Shown piece by piece: positions 44,604 through 54,004 of a stretch of DNA of 64,000 nucleotides (the stretch's first letter is position 1; each line of letters opens with the position of its first letter). The position numbers and the translations under genes are program-made. The stretch comes from Limnohabitans sp. 2KL-51 (GTDB taxonomy: Bacteria > Pseudomonadota > Gammaproteobacteria > Burkholderiales > Burkholderiaceae_C). A model generated the notes under the pieces. That model was not told the origin of the DNA. It saw only the letters and a list, made by a program, of their open reading frames with translations, and did no database searches. The stretch covers positions 62,001 through 126,000 of the forward strand of contig NZ_NESJ01000012.1 in the NCBI RefSeq assembly GCF_003063645.1, read 5' to 3'.

Positions 44604-45577
44604 TGAATGCGTCCGATGCGCTGAATGGTGACGGATGTGCGGGCCAGATCGGCCTTCCAGAAAGTCTCCAGCTCGCTGCCGTCCAGGTAGGCAATTTCCC
44701 CGGCGGAGCTTTTACCGACCGTCTCCACGAATTGGTTGTCCTGAGATGCCGCACGCAAGGCCCGGCGCAAAGTGGCCAGAACATCGGCGGGTGTGCCCAC
44801 GGGCGCAAACAGACCTGTCCATGGGACAAAATCAATCGGCACGCCCAATTCCGAAAGGGTCGGCACATCCGGTGCTTGCGCCCAGCGCTTGGCGCCGTAC
44901 ATGGCCAAATAACGCAGTCGACCGCTTTGAACGTGCGGCAAGGCAAGCGTGCGAACGGGGATGTTGAAATCGACCTGCCCCCCCATCAAAGCCGTCAACA
45001 TGGGTGCCCCGCCCGCGTAAGGAATGTGACGCGCCTCGGTTTGCGTGGCCGCCAGCAGCATCTCGGCGGGGAAATGGCTGATGCCGTAGTTGCCGCTGGA
45101 CGAATACGTCATGCCTTTGGGATTGGCTTTTAAGGCCGCCGCAAAGTCTTGGTAGGTTTTGTAAGGGCTGTCCGCACGCACCACCAAGCTGACCACATCC
45201 ACAGTGACCCGGGCCACGGGCACGAATTGGTCCAGCGTGAAGGGTGCCTTTTGGCCATTGAGCACCGCTTGCTCTGGAACGCTGGCCACACTCGACAAGG
45301 TGTACATCAGGGTGTAACCGTCTGCAGTGGCATTGGCGACCGCAGCCGCACCAATGGCGCCCGAAGCCCCTGGACGGTTCACGATCGTCACCGGCTGGCC
45401 CAAAGCTTTGTCCAGCGAAGGCTTGAGCGCACGGGCCGACAAATCAGCGATGCCGCCTGCCGGGAATGGCACGATCAAAGTGACCGGCTTTTGGGGATAA
45501 GTCCCCTGCGCCCAAGTTGCCGCTGACCACCCGAGGGCCAACAACACAGAAAGTCTTTTGAAAAAATTCATCAACAT
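44600..45577 (-). CDS. Bug-family (TctC-like) periplasmic solute receptor
   Basis: A 325-residue receptor with signal peptide (cleavage near SAATWAQG, residue 24) and Bug motifs: YPQKPVTLIVPFPAGGIADL, VTIVNRPGASGAIGAAAVAN. ATG 45577 has AAGGA eight bases upstream. First gene of the operon with the molybdenum hydroxylase, so its ligand is likely the hydroxylase substrate, possibly an aromatic N-heterocyclic acid; that is inference. Confidence 0.88.
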   Translation of the reverse strand: MLMNFFKRLSVLLALGWSAATWAQGTYPQKPVTLIVPFPAGGIADLSARALKPSLDKALGQPVTIVNRPGASGAIGAAAVANATADGYTLMYTLSSVASVPEQAVLNGQKAPFTLDQFVPVARVTVDVVSLVVRADSPYKTYQDFAAALKANPKGMTYSSSGNYGISHFPAEMLLAATQTEARHIPYAGGAPMLTALMGGQVDFNIPVRTLALPHVQSGRLRYLAMYGAKRWAQAPDVPTLSELGVPIDFVPWTGLFAPVGTPADVLATLRRALRAASQDNQFVETVGKSSAGEIAYLDGSELETFWKADLARTSVTIQRIGRIQ

Positions 45578-45728
45578 GGCTTGTGTCCTTATAAAAACAA
45601 ATCCTAAAAAATTTCAGCATTTGCACCCACGTGAATTATTTGACAAGGCCCATCCAGCGCGTGTCACCTTGGTTTTGCCATGACCAACACAGCACAACCA
45701 CTATGATGGGCTTCCCCTCAAAAGCACC

Positions 45729-46322
45729 ATGTCCACCCAGCACCCCACCCCAGACAAAGACGCCATTGCCCTGCTCCCGCCTTTTGAGCGACTGGGTCTT
45801 GACCGCATCACACTCGTCACCACCGGCCAGCAGGCGAGAAGTGCATGGGATGCCCTCATGCAATCGTCTGCCTGGGGGTTTGACACCGAGTCCAAACCCA
45901 CTTTCAAGGTGGGCGAGCAGTCAAACGGGCCGCACATCCTGCAGTTGTCCACCTCCGAGCGGGCTTGGGTGTTTCAGTTGCATGACCCGGAATGCAGCAC
46001 GGTTGCGGCGCAACTGTTGGCCTGCAGCGGCATTGTCAAAGCCGGTTTTGGTCTGGGCGATGACCGCAAGCGCATCGTGCACAAATTGGGCATCGAGCCC
46101 CAAGGCATCCTGGAGCTCAACAGCATCTTTCGAGAACGCGGTTACCGCAAGGACATGGGCGTCAAGGGCGCGGTGGCGGTGCTGTTCAACCAGCGCTTCA
46201 TCAAGTCCAAGAAAGCCGCCACCAGCAATTGGGCCAACCCCCATCTCAGTGAAGCGCAACTGTTGTACGCGGCCAACGATGCCTACGCCGCCATCCGGGT
46301 CTGGCAAGCGCTGGAGCTTTGA
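45729..46322 (+). CDS. DEDD-type 3'-5' exonuclease (RNase D-like)
   Basis: A 197-residue protein with only the exonuclease domain: FDTESKPTF (DxE motif, about 46-54), GFGLGDDRKRIVHKLG (about 100-115), and YAANDAYAAIRVW near the end (last Asp). It lacks the HRDC domains of full RNase D. Substrate (RNA or DNA) not determinable. Confidence 0.85.
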   Translation: MSTQHPTPDKDAIALLPPFERLGLDRITLVTTGQQARSAWDALMQSSAWGFDTESKPTFKVGEQSNGPHILQLSTSERAWVFQLHDPECSTVAAQLLACSGIVKAGFGLGDDRKRIVHKLGIEPQGILELNSIFRERGYRKDMGVKGAVAVLFNQRFIKSKKAATSNWANPHLSEAQLLYAANDAYAAIRVWQALEL

Positions 46323-46380
46323 GGCGCAAGCTATAGATCCCCTGACGGGGATGCCGAACCAGAAGAAAACCCGCATTCTC

Positions 46381-46488
46381 CGTAGGTCGGGCCTTTAGGG
46401 TCCGACATGCATTCTTTTAGCGAAGCGACATGTGCCATCGGCAGCGGTGCTTCACCGCCATGTCGGACCTGAAGGTGCCGACCTACAA
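46381..46488. repeat. REP pair of a second type (GTAGGTCGG head)
   Basis: Left arm GTAGGTCGGGCCTTTAGG then GTCCGACATG at 46382-46409; right arm the inverse, CATGTCGGACCTGAAGG ending GCCGACCTAC at 46486, with about 50 bp between. Each arm is itself a stem-loop and the two face each other, as in REPINs, but the sequence is unrelated to the TGTAGGAGC family elsewhere in the window. It lies between the converging exonuclease and thiQ genes. Confidence 0.75.
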
Positions 46489-46534
46489 AGACCGACAACC
46501 ATCTTCTCGCGAATCAACAGGTATCAATTGGCCA

Positions 46535-47194
<660 letters not shown>

Positions 47195-47218
47195 GGTTCA
47201 AATCAGGTGTGCAGGCCT

Positions 47219-48877
47219 TCAGGCCGCAGGGGTGGGAGAAGAGGACGCAGCGGCTCGGCCTTCGATCAACACAAAAACCAGCAGCGCCAAAACCATCAAG
47301 CTGGCGGACAGCACCAGCGCCGCATCGAGATTGCCCGCGCCGGGGCGACCCAGGCGCTGGTAGATCAAGGTGCTCAAGGTCAGCCACTCGGGACGCGACA
47401 ACAGCAACGAGACCGCAAACTCCCCCAGCATGGTGGCCGCGGCAAAGGCCATGCCCCGGCGCAAGGCCAAAGCCACCATGGGCAACGTGACGCGCCAAAA
47501 CACCCGCAGCGGCCTTGCCCCCAAAGTGGCAGCGGCTTGGGCATAGTGCTCGGGCATGGCATCAAGGGCCGCCGTCAGCGCTTTGGCCACAAACGGATAA
47601 GCCAGCAAAGCATAGGCCGCCACCAAAAGCGGCAAACTGGCCAACCATTGCGGGTACATCAGCAACAAACCAAAGGCCAGCGCCACGGGCGAAACCACCA
47701 AGGGCGCATATGCACTGGCCCGCCAGGCCAGGCCCCAGCGCGGCCAAGGCCTCAAGGCATGCCCTGCCAGTGCATGCAGCAAACCCAAAGCCGTGGCCAG
47801 CACCAGCGCCATGCCGGTGAACTGCAGCGTGTTGCGCAAAGCCAGCCCAGTCTCAGGGTCGGCCCACACCGCCGCACCCTGCCCCCACACCGCCGCGTGC
47901 AAGCCCTGCCCCAACAGCGCCAACAAGGGCGCGCCGCACAGCAGGACCCAAGTACCCAATGCCAGCCCCCAAAGCGTCCAAATCCACTTGTCCGCCCCCC
48001 GCAAAGGACGGCGCGCCACCGGGGTGATGCGCGCCGGATGGGCCAAGCGGCGCTCCACCCAGGCGTAAGCCCAGGCCACGCCCCCAGTCAGCGCCAGCAT
48101 GGCCACGGCCAAGGCCGCCGCTGGCCCCAGCGCCAACTCGTGCGCGATCAGGGTGTAAATCTCCACCTCCACCGTGGCGAAGTGCTGCCCGCCCAACACC
48201 AGAGCCAGGCCAAAGCCGGTGAAGCAATACAAGAACACCAGGCACACCGCCGAGGCCAACCAAGGGGCCACCACCGGCCATTCAACCCGCCAAAACGCCC
48301 GCCATGGCGTGGCCCCCAAAGTGCGTGCCAGCGCCACCTGCTGTGCGCTGACCTGCGCCAAGCCGTCGCTGCCTGCGCGCACCACCAGACCCAGGTTAAA
48401 AAACAAATTGCCCAGCAGCAGCAACCAGGGGCCGTCTTGCAAAGACACCCCCACTCGCGCCAAAGGCTCACCCAGCCAACCGCGAGGCCCCCAAAGCGAC
48501 AACACGCCCAGCGCCGCGACCAAGGTGGGCACCACAAAAGGCAGCAGCAAAGCGCGCTGCCACCACAGCCGTCCGACAAAATCCAGGCGCGCCAGCACCC
48601 AGGCCATGGGCAAACCCAACAGCAAACAAGCCACGCAGGTGGCCAAAGCCTGCACCAGCGTCCAGCCCACGCGCCACTGCAGGTGCGCATCGCGCCACCA
48701 GGGGCCGGTGTCGGCCAGCGCCAAGCCTGGCACCGGTTCACCCCAGAAGCCTTCCAAGAGCAAGCGCGCGACCGGCATCGCCAAGAACACCAAGGCAAAC
48801 AGCATCGGCAGAGCCGCCAGCCACAGGGCTTTGTACCTTGGACGCAGAGCTTGGCGCTTTGGAGGATTCAGCACCAT
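47219..48877 (-). CDS. thiP: Thiamine ABC transporter permease
   Basis: A 552-residue fused permease with two transport domains and about 12 helices; each half has an EAA loop (LARTLGATPWRAFWRVEWPV; AAATLGARPLRVFWRVTLP). The double-length form is characteristic of ThiP. It starts 13 bp after thiB. Confidence 0.9.
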   Translation of the reverse strand: MVLNPPKRQALRPRYKALWLAALPMLFALVFLAMPVARLLLEGFWGEPVPGLALADTGPWWRDAHLQWRVGWTLVQALATCVACLLLGLPMAWVLARLDFVGRLWWQRALLLPFVVPTLVAALGVLSLWGPRGWLGEPLARVGVSLQDGPWLLLLGNLFFNLGLVVRAGSDGLAQVSAQQVALARTLGATPWRAFWRVEWPVVAPWLASAVCLVFLYCFTGFGLALVLGGQHFATVEVEIYTLIAHELALGPAAALAVAMLALTGGVAWAYAWVERRLAHPARITPVARRPLRGADKWIWTLWGLALGTWVLLCGAPLLALLGQGLHAAVWGQGAAVWADPETGLALRNTLQFTGMALVLATALGLLHALAGHALRPWPRWGLAWRASAYAPLVVSPVALAFGLLLMYPQWLASLPLLVAAYALLAYPFVAKALTAALDAMPEHYAQAAATLGARPLRVFWRVTLPMVALALRRGMAFAAATMLGEFAVSLLLSRPEWLTLSTLIYQRLGRPGAGNLDAALVLSASLMVLALLVFVLIEGRAAASSSPTPAA

Positions 48878-48890
48878 GAACTTGGCCCCG

Positions 48891-50033
48891 TCACTTGAGC
48901 ACCACCTGCGTCCAGCGCTGCTGCCAGCGGGCGGCCTGTGTGCTCAGGGTTTGCAGCGGCAATCGCTCAAATTGGGTGGGCGCCTGGGCGTGTTGCATCA
49001 CCGCGTCAAGCGGCACACCGGGCTGCACCGGGTACATCCACATGCTGGTTGGCAGCGCCTGCTGCACCGGCACAGAACGCAAAAACTCGATGAACTTCAC
49101 GCCTGCCGTGCGTGCGGCTGGCGCAGCGCCCTTGAGCAAGGCCGCCCCTTCTACCTGACGGAACACACCGCCCGGCAAAAACAAATTGGCCGTGGGCGAT
49201 GCGCCCAGTTTGTCCTTGCCATAGAACACCTCGGCGGCAGGGCTGGTGGCATAACTGACCACCATGGGCCGGCTGCCGCCGTTGTGGCTGAACTCGGTGT
49301 AATACGCCTCGCTCCAGCCCTTGACCACCTTGACGCCGTTGGCGCGCATCTGGGCCCACCAGTCCCAAGCCGCTGCTTCGCCCAAGCCTGCCACCGTGGC
49401 CAGCAAAAACGCCTGGCCGGGGCTAGAGGTCGCCGGGTTGGGCACCACCAACAAATCGCGGTAAGCCGGCAGGGCCAGCGCCTGCAGGTTTTGGGGCAGG
49501 GCCAGACCTTTTTTCTGGAACCAGGCTTTGTCGATGTTCAAGCTCACAAAGCCTTGGGTCACCGGCACCACGCCACCCACCACGCCGCTGTCGGCGGTGG
49601 GCGCTGGCAGGTCTTTTTGAGGGGCAGGTCCCTCGGCCATGCCCGCCAGAGCTTTGCTTTGCGCGGCCACGCCGGGGTAGGTGTCGAGGATGCCACTGGC
49701 CAGAGCGCGGGGCAGCAAGGTGTTGTCGATGCCAAACACCACATCGGCCACGGGCGCGGCGCGGCTCAAGATCAACTTGTTGAGCATCTCGCCCGCATCG
49801 CCCCCTTTGATGAGCTGCAACTTCACGCCCGCATCTTTTTCAAACTGCGCCAGCAAGGGTTTGGGCAGGTCAAACGAGCTGTGCGTCATGACACGCAACA
49901 AGGTTGGCGTTGGGCTTGGAGACTGGTTTGGGGGTGGGTTTTGTGCCAGCGCCTGCCCTGCCGCAGCCCAGCCCATGGCGCTGCTCAGCACCCATGCCAG
50001 CCCGGTACCGGTCACCAACAACCGCCTTTGCAT
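48891..50033 (-). CDS. thiB: Thiamine-binding periplasmic protein
   Basis: About 380 residues from ATG 50033; the signal peptide MQRRLLVTGTGLAWVLSSAM ends near GQALAQ (about 30). Motifs VMTHSSFDLPKPLLAQFEKD, GVKLQLIKGGDAGEMLNKLI and VVFGIDNTLLPRAL are those of ThiB/TbpA. It captures thiamine, TMP and TPP for ThiPQ. The TPP riboswitch about 90 bp upstream confirms the assignment. Confidence 0.93.
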   Translation of the reverse strand: MQRRLLVTGTGLAWVLSSAMGWAAAGQALAQNPPPNQSPSPTPTLLRVMTHSSFDLPKPLLAQFEKDAGVKLQLIKGGDAGEMLNKLILSRAAPVADVVFGIDNTLLPRALASGILDTYPGVAAQSKALAGMAEGPAPQKDLPAPTADSGVVGGVVPVTQGFVSLNIDKAWFQKKGLALPQNLQALALPAYRDLLVVPNPATSSPGQAFLLATVAGLGEAAAWDWWAQMRANGVKVVKGWSEAYYTEFSHNGGSRPMVVSYATSPAAEVFYGKDKLGASPTANLFLPGGVFRQVEGAALLKGAAPAARTAGVKFIEFLRSVPVQQALPTSMWMYPVQPGVPLDAVMQHAQAPTQFERLPLQTLSTQAARWQQRWTQVVLK

Positions 50034-50119
50034 CGCCAACCGCCTTTCGCTCAAAAAGCCGCGAGGGGCATGACAGCAAAGCCGGTCAACGCACAAGGTC
50101 GCTGGGGTGGCATTGGCAT

Positions 50120-50208
50120 CACGCTCCCTACGCTGGCACAACCCAGATCAGGTGAGAGGGGTATGTCTCAGCCCAGGCTGCTCATGCGGCCAGGCACCCC
50201 CGGTGAAG
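50120..50208 (-). promoter_or_regulatory. TPP (THI-box) riboswitch
   Basis: On the minus strand the conserved parts appear in order: GGGGGTGCC, GGGCTGAGAC, ATACCC, CACCTGATCTGGGTTGTGCC and AGCGTAGGGA, with the 5' ACCGG pairing region ahead. This is the thiamine pyrophosphate aptamer. It lies in the leader of thiBPQ, so transport is switched off when TPP is plentiful. Confidence 0.96.
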
Positions 50209-50312
50209 TCGTCGATTGTAGCGAGGGGGTACGAAGTGAGCCGCCCAAGTGACAGGCCCACAGGCGGCAGGTGCCTAGAGTGCAGAACAGTTCAACCTTC
50301 GAAAGACCGCCC

Positions 50313-51101
50313 ATGTCAGCCGCCACCGCTACCGCAAAAGCAACAGCCTCAACGCCTGCCCAAGACGACCCGGTGTGGCAAGCCAAGGTGCACCTGGCCG
50401 CCGCCTTGCGTTTGGCCGTGCTGCACGACTTTGACGAAGGCATCGACAACCACTTCACTGTGGTCGTACCGGGCCGTGAAGACCAATACCTGATCTCGCC
50501 CTTTGGTGTGCACTGGTCTGAGGCCCGTGCCAGCACCATGATGGTCTTCAACGAAGCGGGCGAAACCCTGGAGGGCACAGGCCTGGTGGAGCTGTCGGCG
50601 CAATCGATCCACGCCCCGGTGCACCGCCTCACGGGGGCCAAAGTGGTGCTGCACACCCACCAGCCCTGGGCGTTGGCTTTGAACATGCTCAAAGCCAACC
50701 GCTTGCTGCCCGCCACCCAAACCGCTGCCTTCTTTGACGGCACCATCGCCTACGACGACCATTACACCGGGCTGGCGGCAGACCTGTCTGAAGGGGAGCG
50801 CTTATCGCAGCTCATGAGCGGTGGCAAAACCGTGCTCTTCATGAAAAACCATGGTGTGATGACCATTGGCGACACCGTGGCGCAAGCCTACCGGCGCTTG
50901 TACAAGCTCGAAAAAGCCTGCCGCACCCAAGTGCTGGCCATGGGCACCGGCCAGCCCCTGAACGTGCTCACCGAATCCGTGATCCGGCGCATCAAAACCC
51001 CCAGCACCCAAGACCGTCACCCCCGCAGCGAACGTGAGCGTCTGTTTTTTGAAGCCATGATGCGGGTGATTGACCGGGTGAATCCGGGCTATGCCGATTG
51101 A
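50313..51101 (+). CDS. Class II aldolase/adducin-family protein
   Basis: About 262 residues from ATG 50313. Metal-site histidines are present: VVLHTHQPWALAL (about 124-136) and MKNHGVMTIGDTVAQAY (about 187-203), with the N-terminal FDEGIDNHFTVVVPGR typical of the family branch that includes uncharacterised oxidoreductase-associated aldolases. These bind zinc and cleave or rearrange sugar-like hydroxy-ketones. Substrate unknown. Confidence 0.87.
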   Translation: MSAATATAKATASTPAQDDPVWQAKVHLAAALRLAVLHDFDEGIDNHFTVVVPGREDQYLISPFGVHWSEARASTMMVFNEAGETLEGTGLVELSAQSIHAPVHRLTGAKVVLHTHQPWALALNMLKANRLLPATQTAAFFDGTIAYDDHYTGLAADLSEGERLSQLMSGGKTVLFMKNHGVMTIGDTVAQAYRRLYKLEKACRTQVLAMGTGQPLNVLTESVIRRIKTPSTQDRHPRSERERLFFEAMMRVIDRVNPGYAD

Positions 51102-51136
51102 ATCTGTAGGCGGCTTGGAACGCCCAAGCGGGCCCA

Positions 51137-52039
51137 TCAACCGCTCACCAGTGTGCGGGCGCGCTCACGCCACAAGGTGTACAAACCCGCGCCGACCACA
51201 AACAACGCGCCCCACCAAACATGCGCCCCTGGCCACTCGCGCCAAAACACCCAGCCAAACAAGGCCGCAAACAGCAGCTCGCCGTAATGAAAAGGCGCCA
51301 CCACGCCCACTGGCGCCAGACGCAAGGCCCGAAAGGTGCAACGCTGACCCAGCAACGCCAAGACAGCCATCAAAGAGATGATCGGCCACATGCCCGGGGC
51401 CACCTCCAAAGGCACAAAGAACAAGCCCACCGCACCGGCCAGGCCCATGGTCAGGTTCTGCCAGACCAACATCGACAGGTCGCTCTCGGTGGGTGAAAGC
51501 CAGCGCACACAGGTCATCGAAGCGGCATAAAAAAATGCCGCCATCAAAGCCAGTCCAGCCCCCAGACCCAGCTCGCCGTCAATCGCCTGCGGACCAACGA
51601 TCAGGCTCACACCCACAAAACCTGCCAACAACGCGCCCCAACGGTGTACCCCTACACGCTCTTTGAGCAAGGGCACTGACAGCAGCGTCATGAACAGCGG
51701 CGCGGCAAAACTGATGGCGATCACCGTGGCCAGCGGCAACAAGCGCAGGCTCTCAAAAAACGACAACATTGAACACACGGCGAACAATCCGCGCACCCCA
51801 TGAGCCCACGGACGGCGCGTGCGCAAGGCCGACCAGCCCCCGTTGCTCAGCACCCACGGCGCCAGTAAAACCAGCACCATCGCCGAACGCGCCGCAATCA
51901 ATACCGGAATCGACAATTGCGACACCGCATGCTTGGACAAGGCATCCATCACCGACAACAAGAACACCCCCGCCACCATCCAGGCAATGCCTTTCAGCGG
52001 GTGGTCGGCCCGCACGGGAGCAGCAGATGAGGGATTCAT
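51137..52039 (-). CDS. EamA-family (DMT) permease
   Basis: About 300 residues from ATG 52039, with about ten membrane helices in two EamA halves (GIAWMVAGVFLLSVMDALSK; GLALMAAFFYAASMTCVRWL). DMT transporters often export amino acids or related metabolites. It converges with the aldolase gene. Confidence 0.88.
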   Translation of the reverse strand: MNPSSAAPVRADHPLKGIAWMVAGVFLLSVMDALSKHAVSQLSIPVLIAARSAMVLVLLAPWVLSNGGWSALRTRRPWAHGVRGLFAVCSMLSFFESLRLLPLATVIAISFAAPLFMTLLSVPLLKERVGVHRWGALLAGFVGVSLIVGPQAIDGELGLGAGLALMAAFFYAASMTCVRWLSPTESDLSMLVWQNLTMGLAGAVGLFFVPLEVAPGMWPIISLMAVLALLGQRCTFRALRLAPVGVVAPFHYGELLFAALFGWVFWREWPGAHVWWGALFVVGAGLYTLWRERARTLVSG

Positions 52040-52262
52040 GGGCGCAATCGAATGTAAGGCTGTCAAAGTATGACAAAACCGCGCCACCTTTCAGGTATGA
52101 GCTCGGAACTTGGTGCAATTTACAGCGTCTGCCACGCAGGGGCAGTCACCTGTATTGCCCAGCAGCCCAGTGGGTGCCTGAAATCCAGCAAGGCACCCCC
52201 CCTAAAATAAACACTTGTCCCCAACTCCTTGTTCGGGTCTGACCTCAACCGAATTTCCTCCC

Positions 52263-53156
52263 ATGTCAGCATCCACGGCGCGCAGCGCCCAACAGGCCCC
52301 CACCCCCGATGTGCTGAACTTTGCCCAGCGCCAATGGCGCGTGCGCAGGCCAAGGCCGTTCGTGTTGGTCATTGAGGGTGAAGTCGGACACGAAGGCACC
52401 GAACCCAAAGACTACCTGCACGAGCAGCTGCTCTTGCCCGAATGGCGTGAAGCCTTTTACCAACTGGTCGACACAACGGGCTTGGTGGTCTGCCTGAATG
52501 TGCACACCGAACACCCGACCTACCGCGAAGTGCGCGGGCGCTCCAGCAAGGGGCGCCTCAGCCAAGGCGAGTACTACCACCACGACGGCTGCTCTGGTCC
52601 TGTGAAGCCGCGCTTTGTTGAAATCCGCTGCCCCATCCAGCCGCAAACACGCGGCGTGGCCACTGCGGTGGCACCGCACCGCGATGTGGTCCAGGCCATG
52701 GTGCAAGTGCTGCCCGCCGAATTGGCCGACACACCCGCGTTGGCGGGTCAGGACATGCGCCTGGACACCATCGGCCAGATGGACGATGCCGCGCTTGACC
52801 AGCTGCAAGGCCTCATCACCCGAACCGTGCGCAAAAAGCTCAACGCCGAAGGTGCTCGCGCCTACTTTCGACAAGTGGATGCAGCCGCCCATGCCTACTT
52901 CGAACCGTGGGCCTTAGGCGAAAGCCGCTTTATCGCCAACGCCAACAGCGGCGTGACCCTGCAGCACCGCCGAGCCTACCAGTCAACACACACTGGCGGC
53001 GTGGCCAATGGGCACTTGGTCAAGCGCTGGACGAATGAAGAACTGCTGCTGCCCGGCCAGGTGGCGGGCCAAGCCTTGATGGCTGCACTGTGCAGTGAAG
53101 AAGGTGATGAGCCTGATGGGGAGCGAGCCGACGGGTGTTTCCTTGGGGCGCATTGA
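52263..53156 (+). CDS. Possible 2-oxoglutarate/Fe(II) dioxygenase, otherwise unrecognised
   Basis: About 297 residues from ATG 52263. No family recognised with certainty. The order of motifs is suggestive: YYHHDGCSGPVKPR (about 100-113) contains an HxD, a distal His lies in GVTLQHRRAYQ (about 235), and an Arg-rich HLVKRWTNEELLLP (about 257) follows, as in TauD/clavaminate-synthase-type dioxygenases. No signal peptide or membrane segment. It stands alone between the EamA permease and the citryl-CoA lyase operon. Confidence 0.6.
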   Translation: MSASTARSAQQAPTPDVLNFAQRQWRVRRPRPFVLVIEGEVGHEGTEPKDYLHEQLLLPEWREAFYQLVDTTGLVVCLNVHTEHPTYREVRGRSSKGRLSQGEYYHHDGCSGPVKPRFVEIRCPIQPQTRGVATAVAPHRDVVQAMVQVLPAELADTPALAGQDMRLDTIGQMDDAALDQLQGLITRTVRKKLNAEGARAYFRQVDAAAHAYFEPWALGESRFIANANSGVTLQHRRAYQSTHTGGVANGHLVKRWTNEELLLPGQVAGQALMAALCSEEGDEPDGERADGCFLGAH

Positions 53157-53222
53157 ACCGATCATGTCAAATGGGTAAACACTGGCCCAGAGCCGCCCCG
53201 ACCCTGTATTGATGATCTGGCC

Positions 53223-53987
53223 CTATTCGGCCTCGTAGGGGATCGCTTCATCAATTGTTTCCCAGATGAACGCTGCTGAGGGCTTGAGGCTTTCTTCGAG
53301 GATGTGCCCGACCAGTCCAGCCGAACGGCTCACAACCGCCACCCCACGCATCACCTTTTGTGGAATGCCAATTTCTCCCAAAAGTGCGGCCGATGCTCCA
53401 GTCGCATTGATGGTGAGGTGCCTGCCATACACCGCATCAACTTGCCCAGACAAGACCTTGAGCGCTTCGATATAGCGCCCCGATATAAATTCGCCATTCG
53501 CCACAGCCAGCATACGTGGTGTGCGCGGATCGTCAGGCTTGTGGTGCGGATGGCCAAAGCCATGCACTGCCTTGCCGGCTTCCTTATGCCGAATGACAAT
53601 CGCATGAGCACGCGCTTCTAAGCCTTCAGGCGCAGTCATCATTTCTTCCAAGAGCCCTGCACATCCTTCCATGGTCCCAATGAAGGTTGTGCCCACTCCC
53701 AGCAGTCCTGCAGCAACAGCAGCTTGAAGTGCATCTGGCGCGGAGTGATAGATCAGACGCGTTGCGATAACGCTAGGCGTGATGCCGTGCTCCATCAGCG
53801 TAACGAGTACCGCATCAAGGATGCGGACATGAGCTGCAGGCGGTCGTTTGCCCGTGAGTTGCAAGAGAAACATCTCTGTGAAGCTCACCTTTCCGATGAG
53901 ATCTTCAACTAAATCTTGTCCGCGGACAATGATGGAATTGGCATCTGACGTCGCAATGGAGGTTGTGGGTTGAAGTTTGGTTCTCAT
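53223..53987 (-). CDS. Citryl-CoA lyase / citrate-synthase-like protein
   Basis: About 254 residues from ATG 53987 (MRTKLQPT). It corresponds to the citrate-synthase-fold module alone: TSDANSIIVRGQDLVEDLIG, GLLGVGTTFIGTMEGCAGLL, GKAVHGFGHPHHKPDDPRTPRM (split). Stand-alone proteins of this kind act as citryl-CoA lyases, cleaving a citryl-type CoA ester to acetyl-CoA and an oxoacid. With the CoA ligase upstream it could activate and cleave a citrate-like acid. Confidence 0.82.
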   Translation of the reverse strand: MRTKLQPTTSIATSDANSIIVRGQDLVEDLIGKVSFTEMFLLQLTGKRPPAAHVRILDAVLVTLMEHGITPSVIATRLIYHSAPDALQAAVAAGLLGVGTTFIGTMEGCAGLLEEMMTAPEGLEARAHAIVIRHKEAGKAVHGFGHPHHKPDDPRTPRMLAVANGEFISGRYIEALKVLSGQVDAVYGRHLTINATGASAALLGEIGIPQKVMRGVAVVSRSAGLVGHILEESLKPSAAFIWETIDEAIPYEAE

Positions 53988-54004
53988 GATGCGTTCCTGA
54001 TCAT

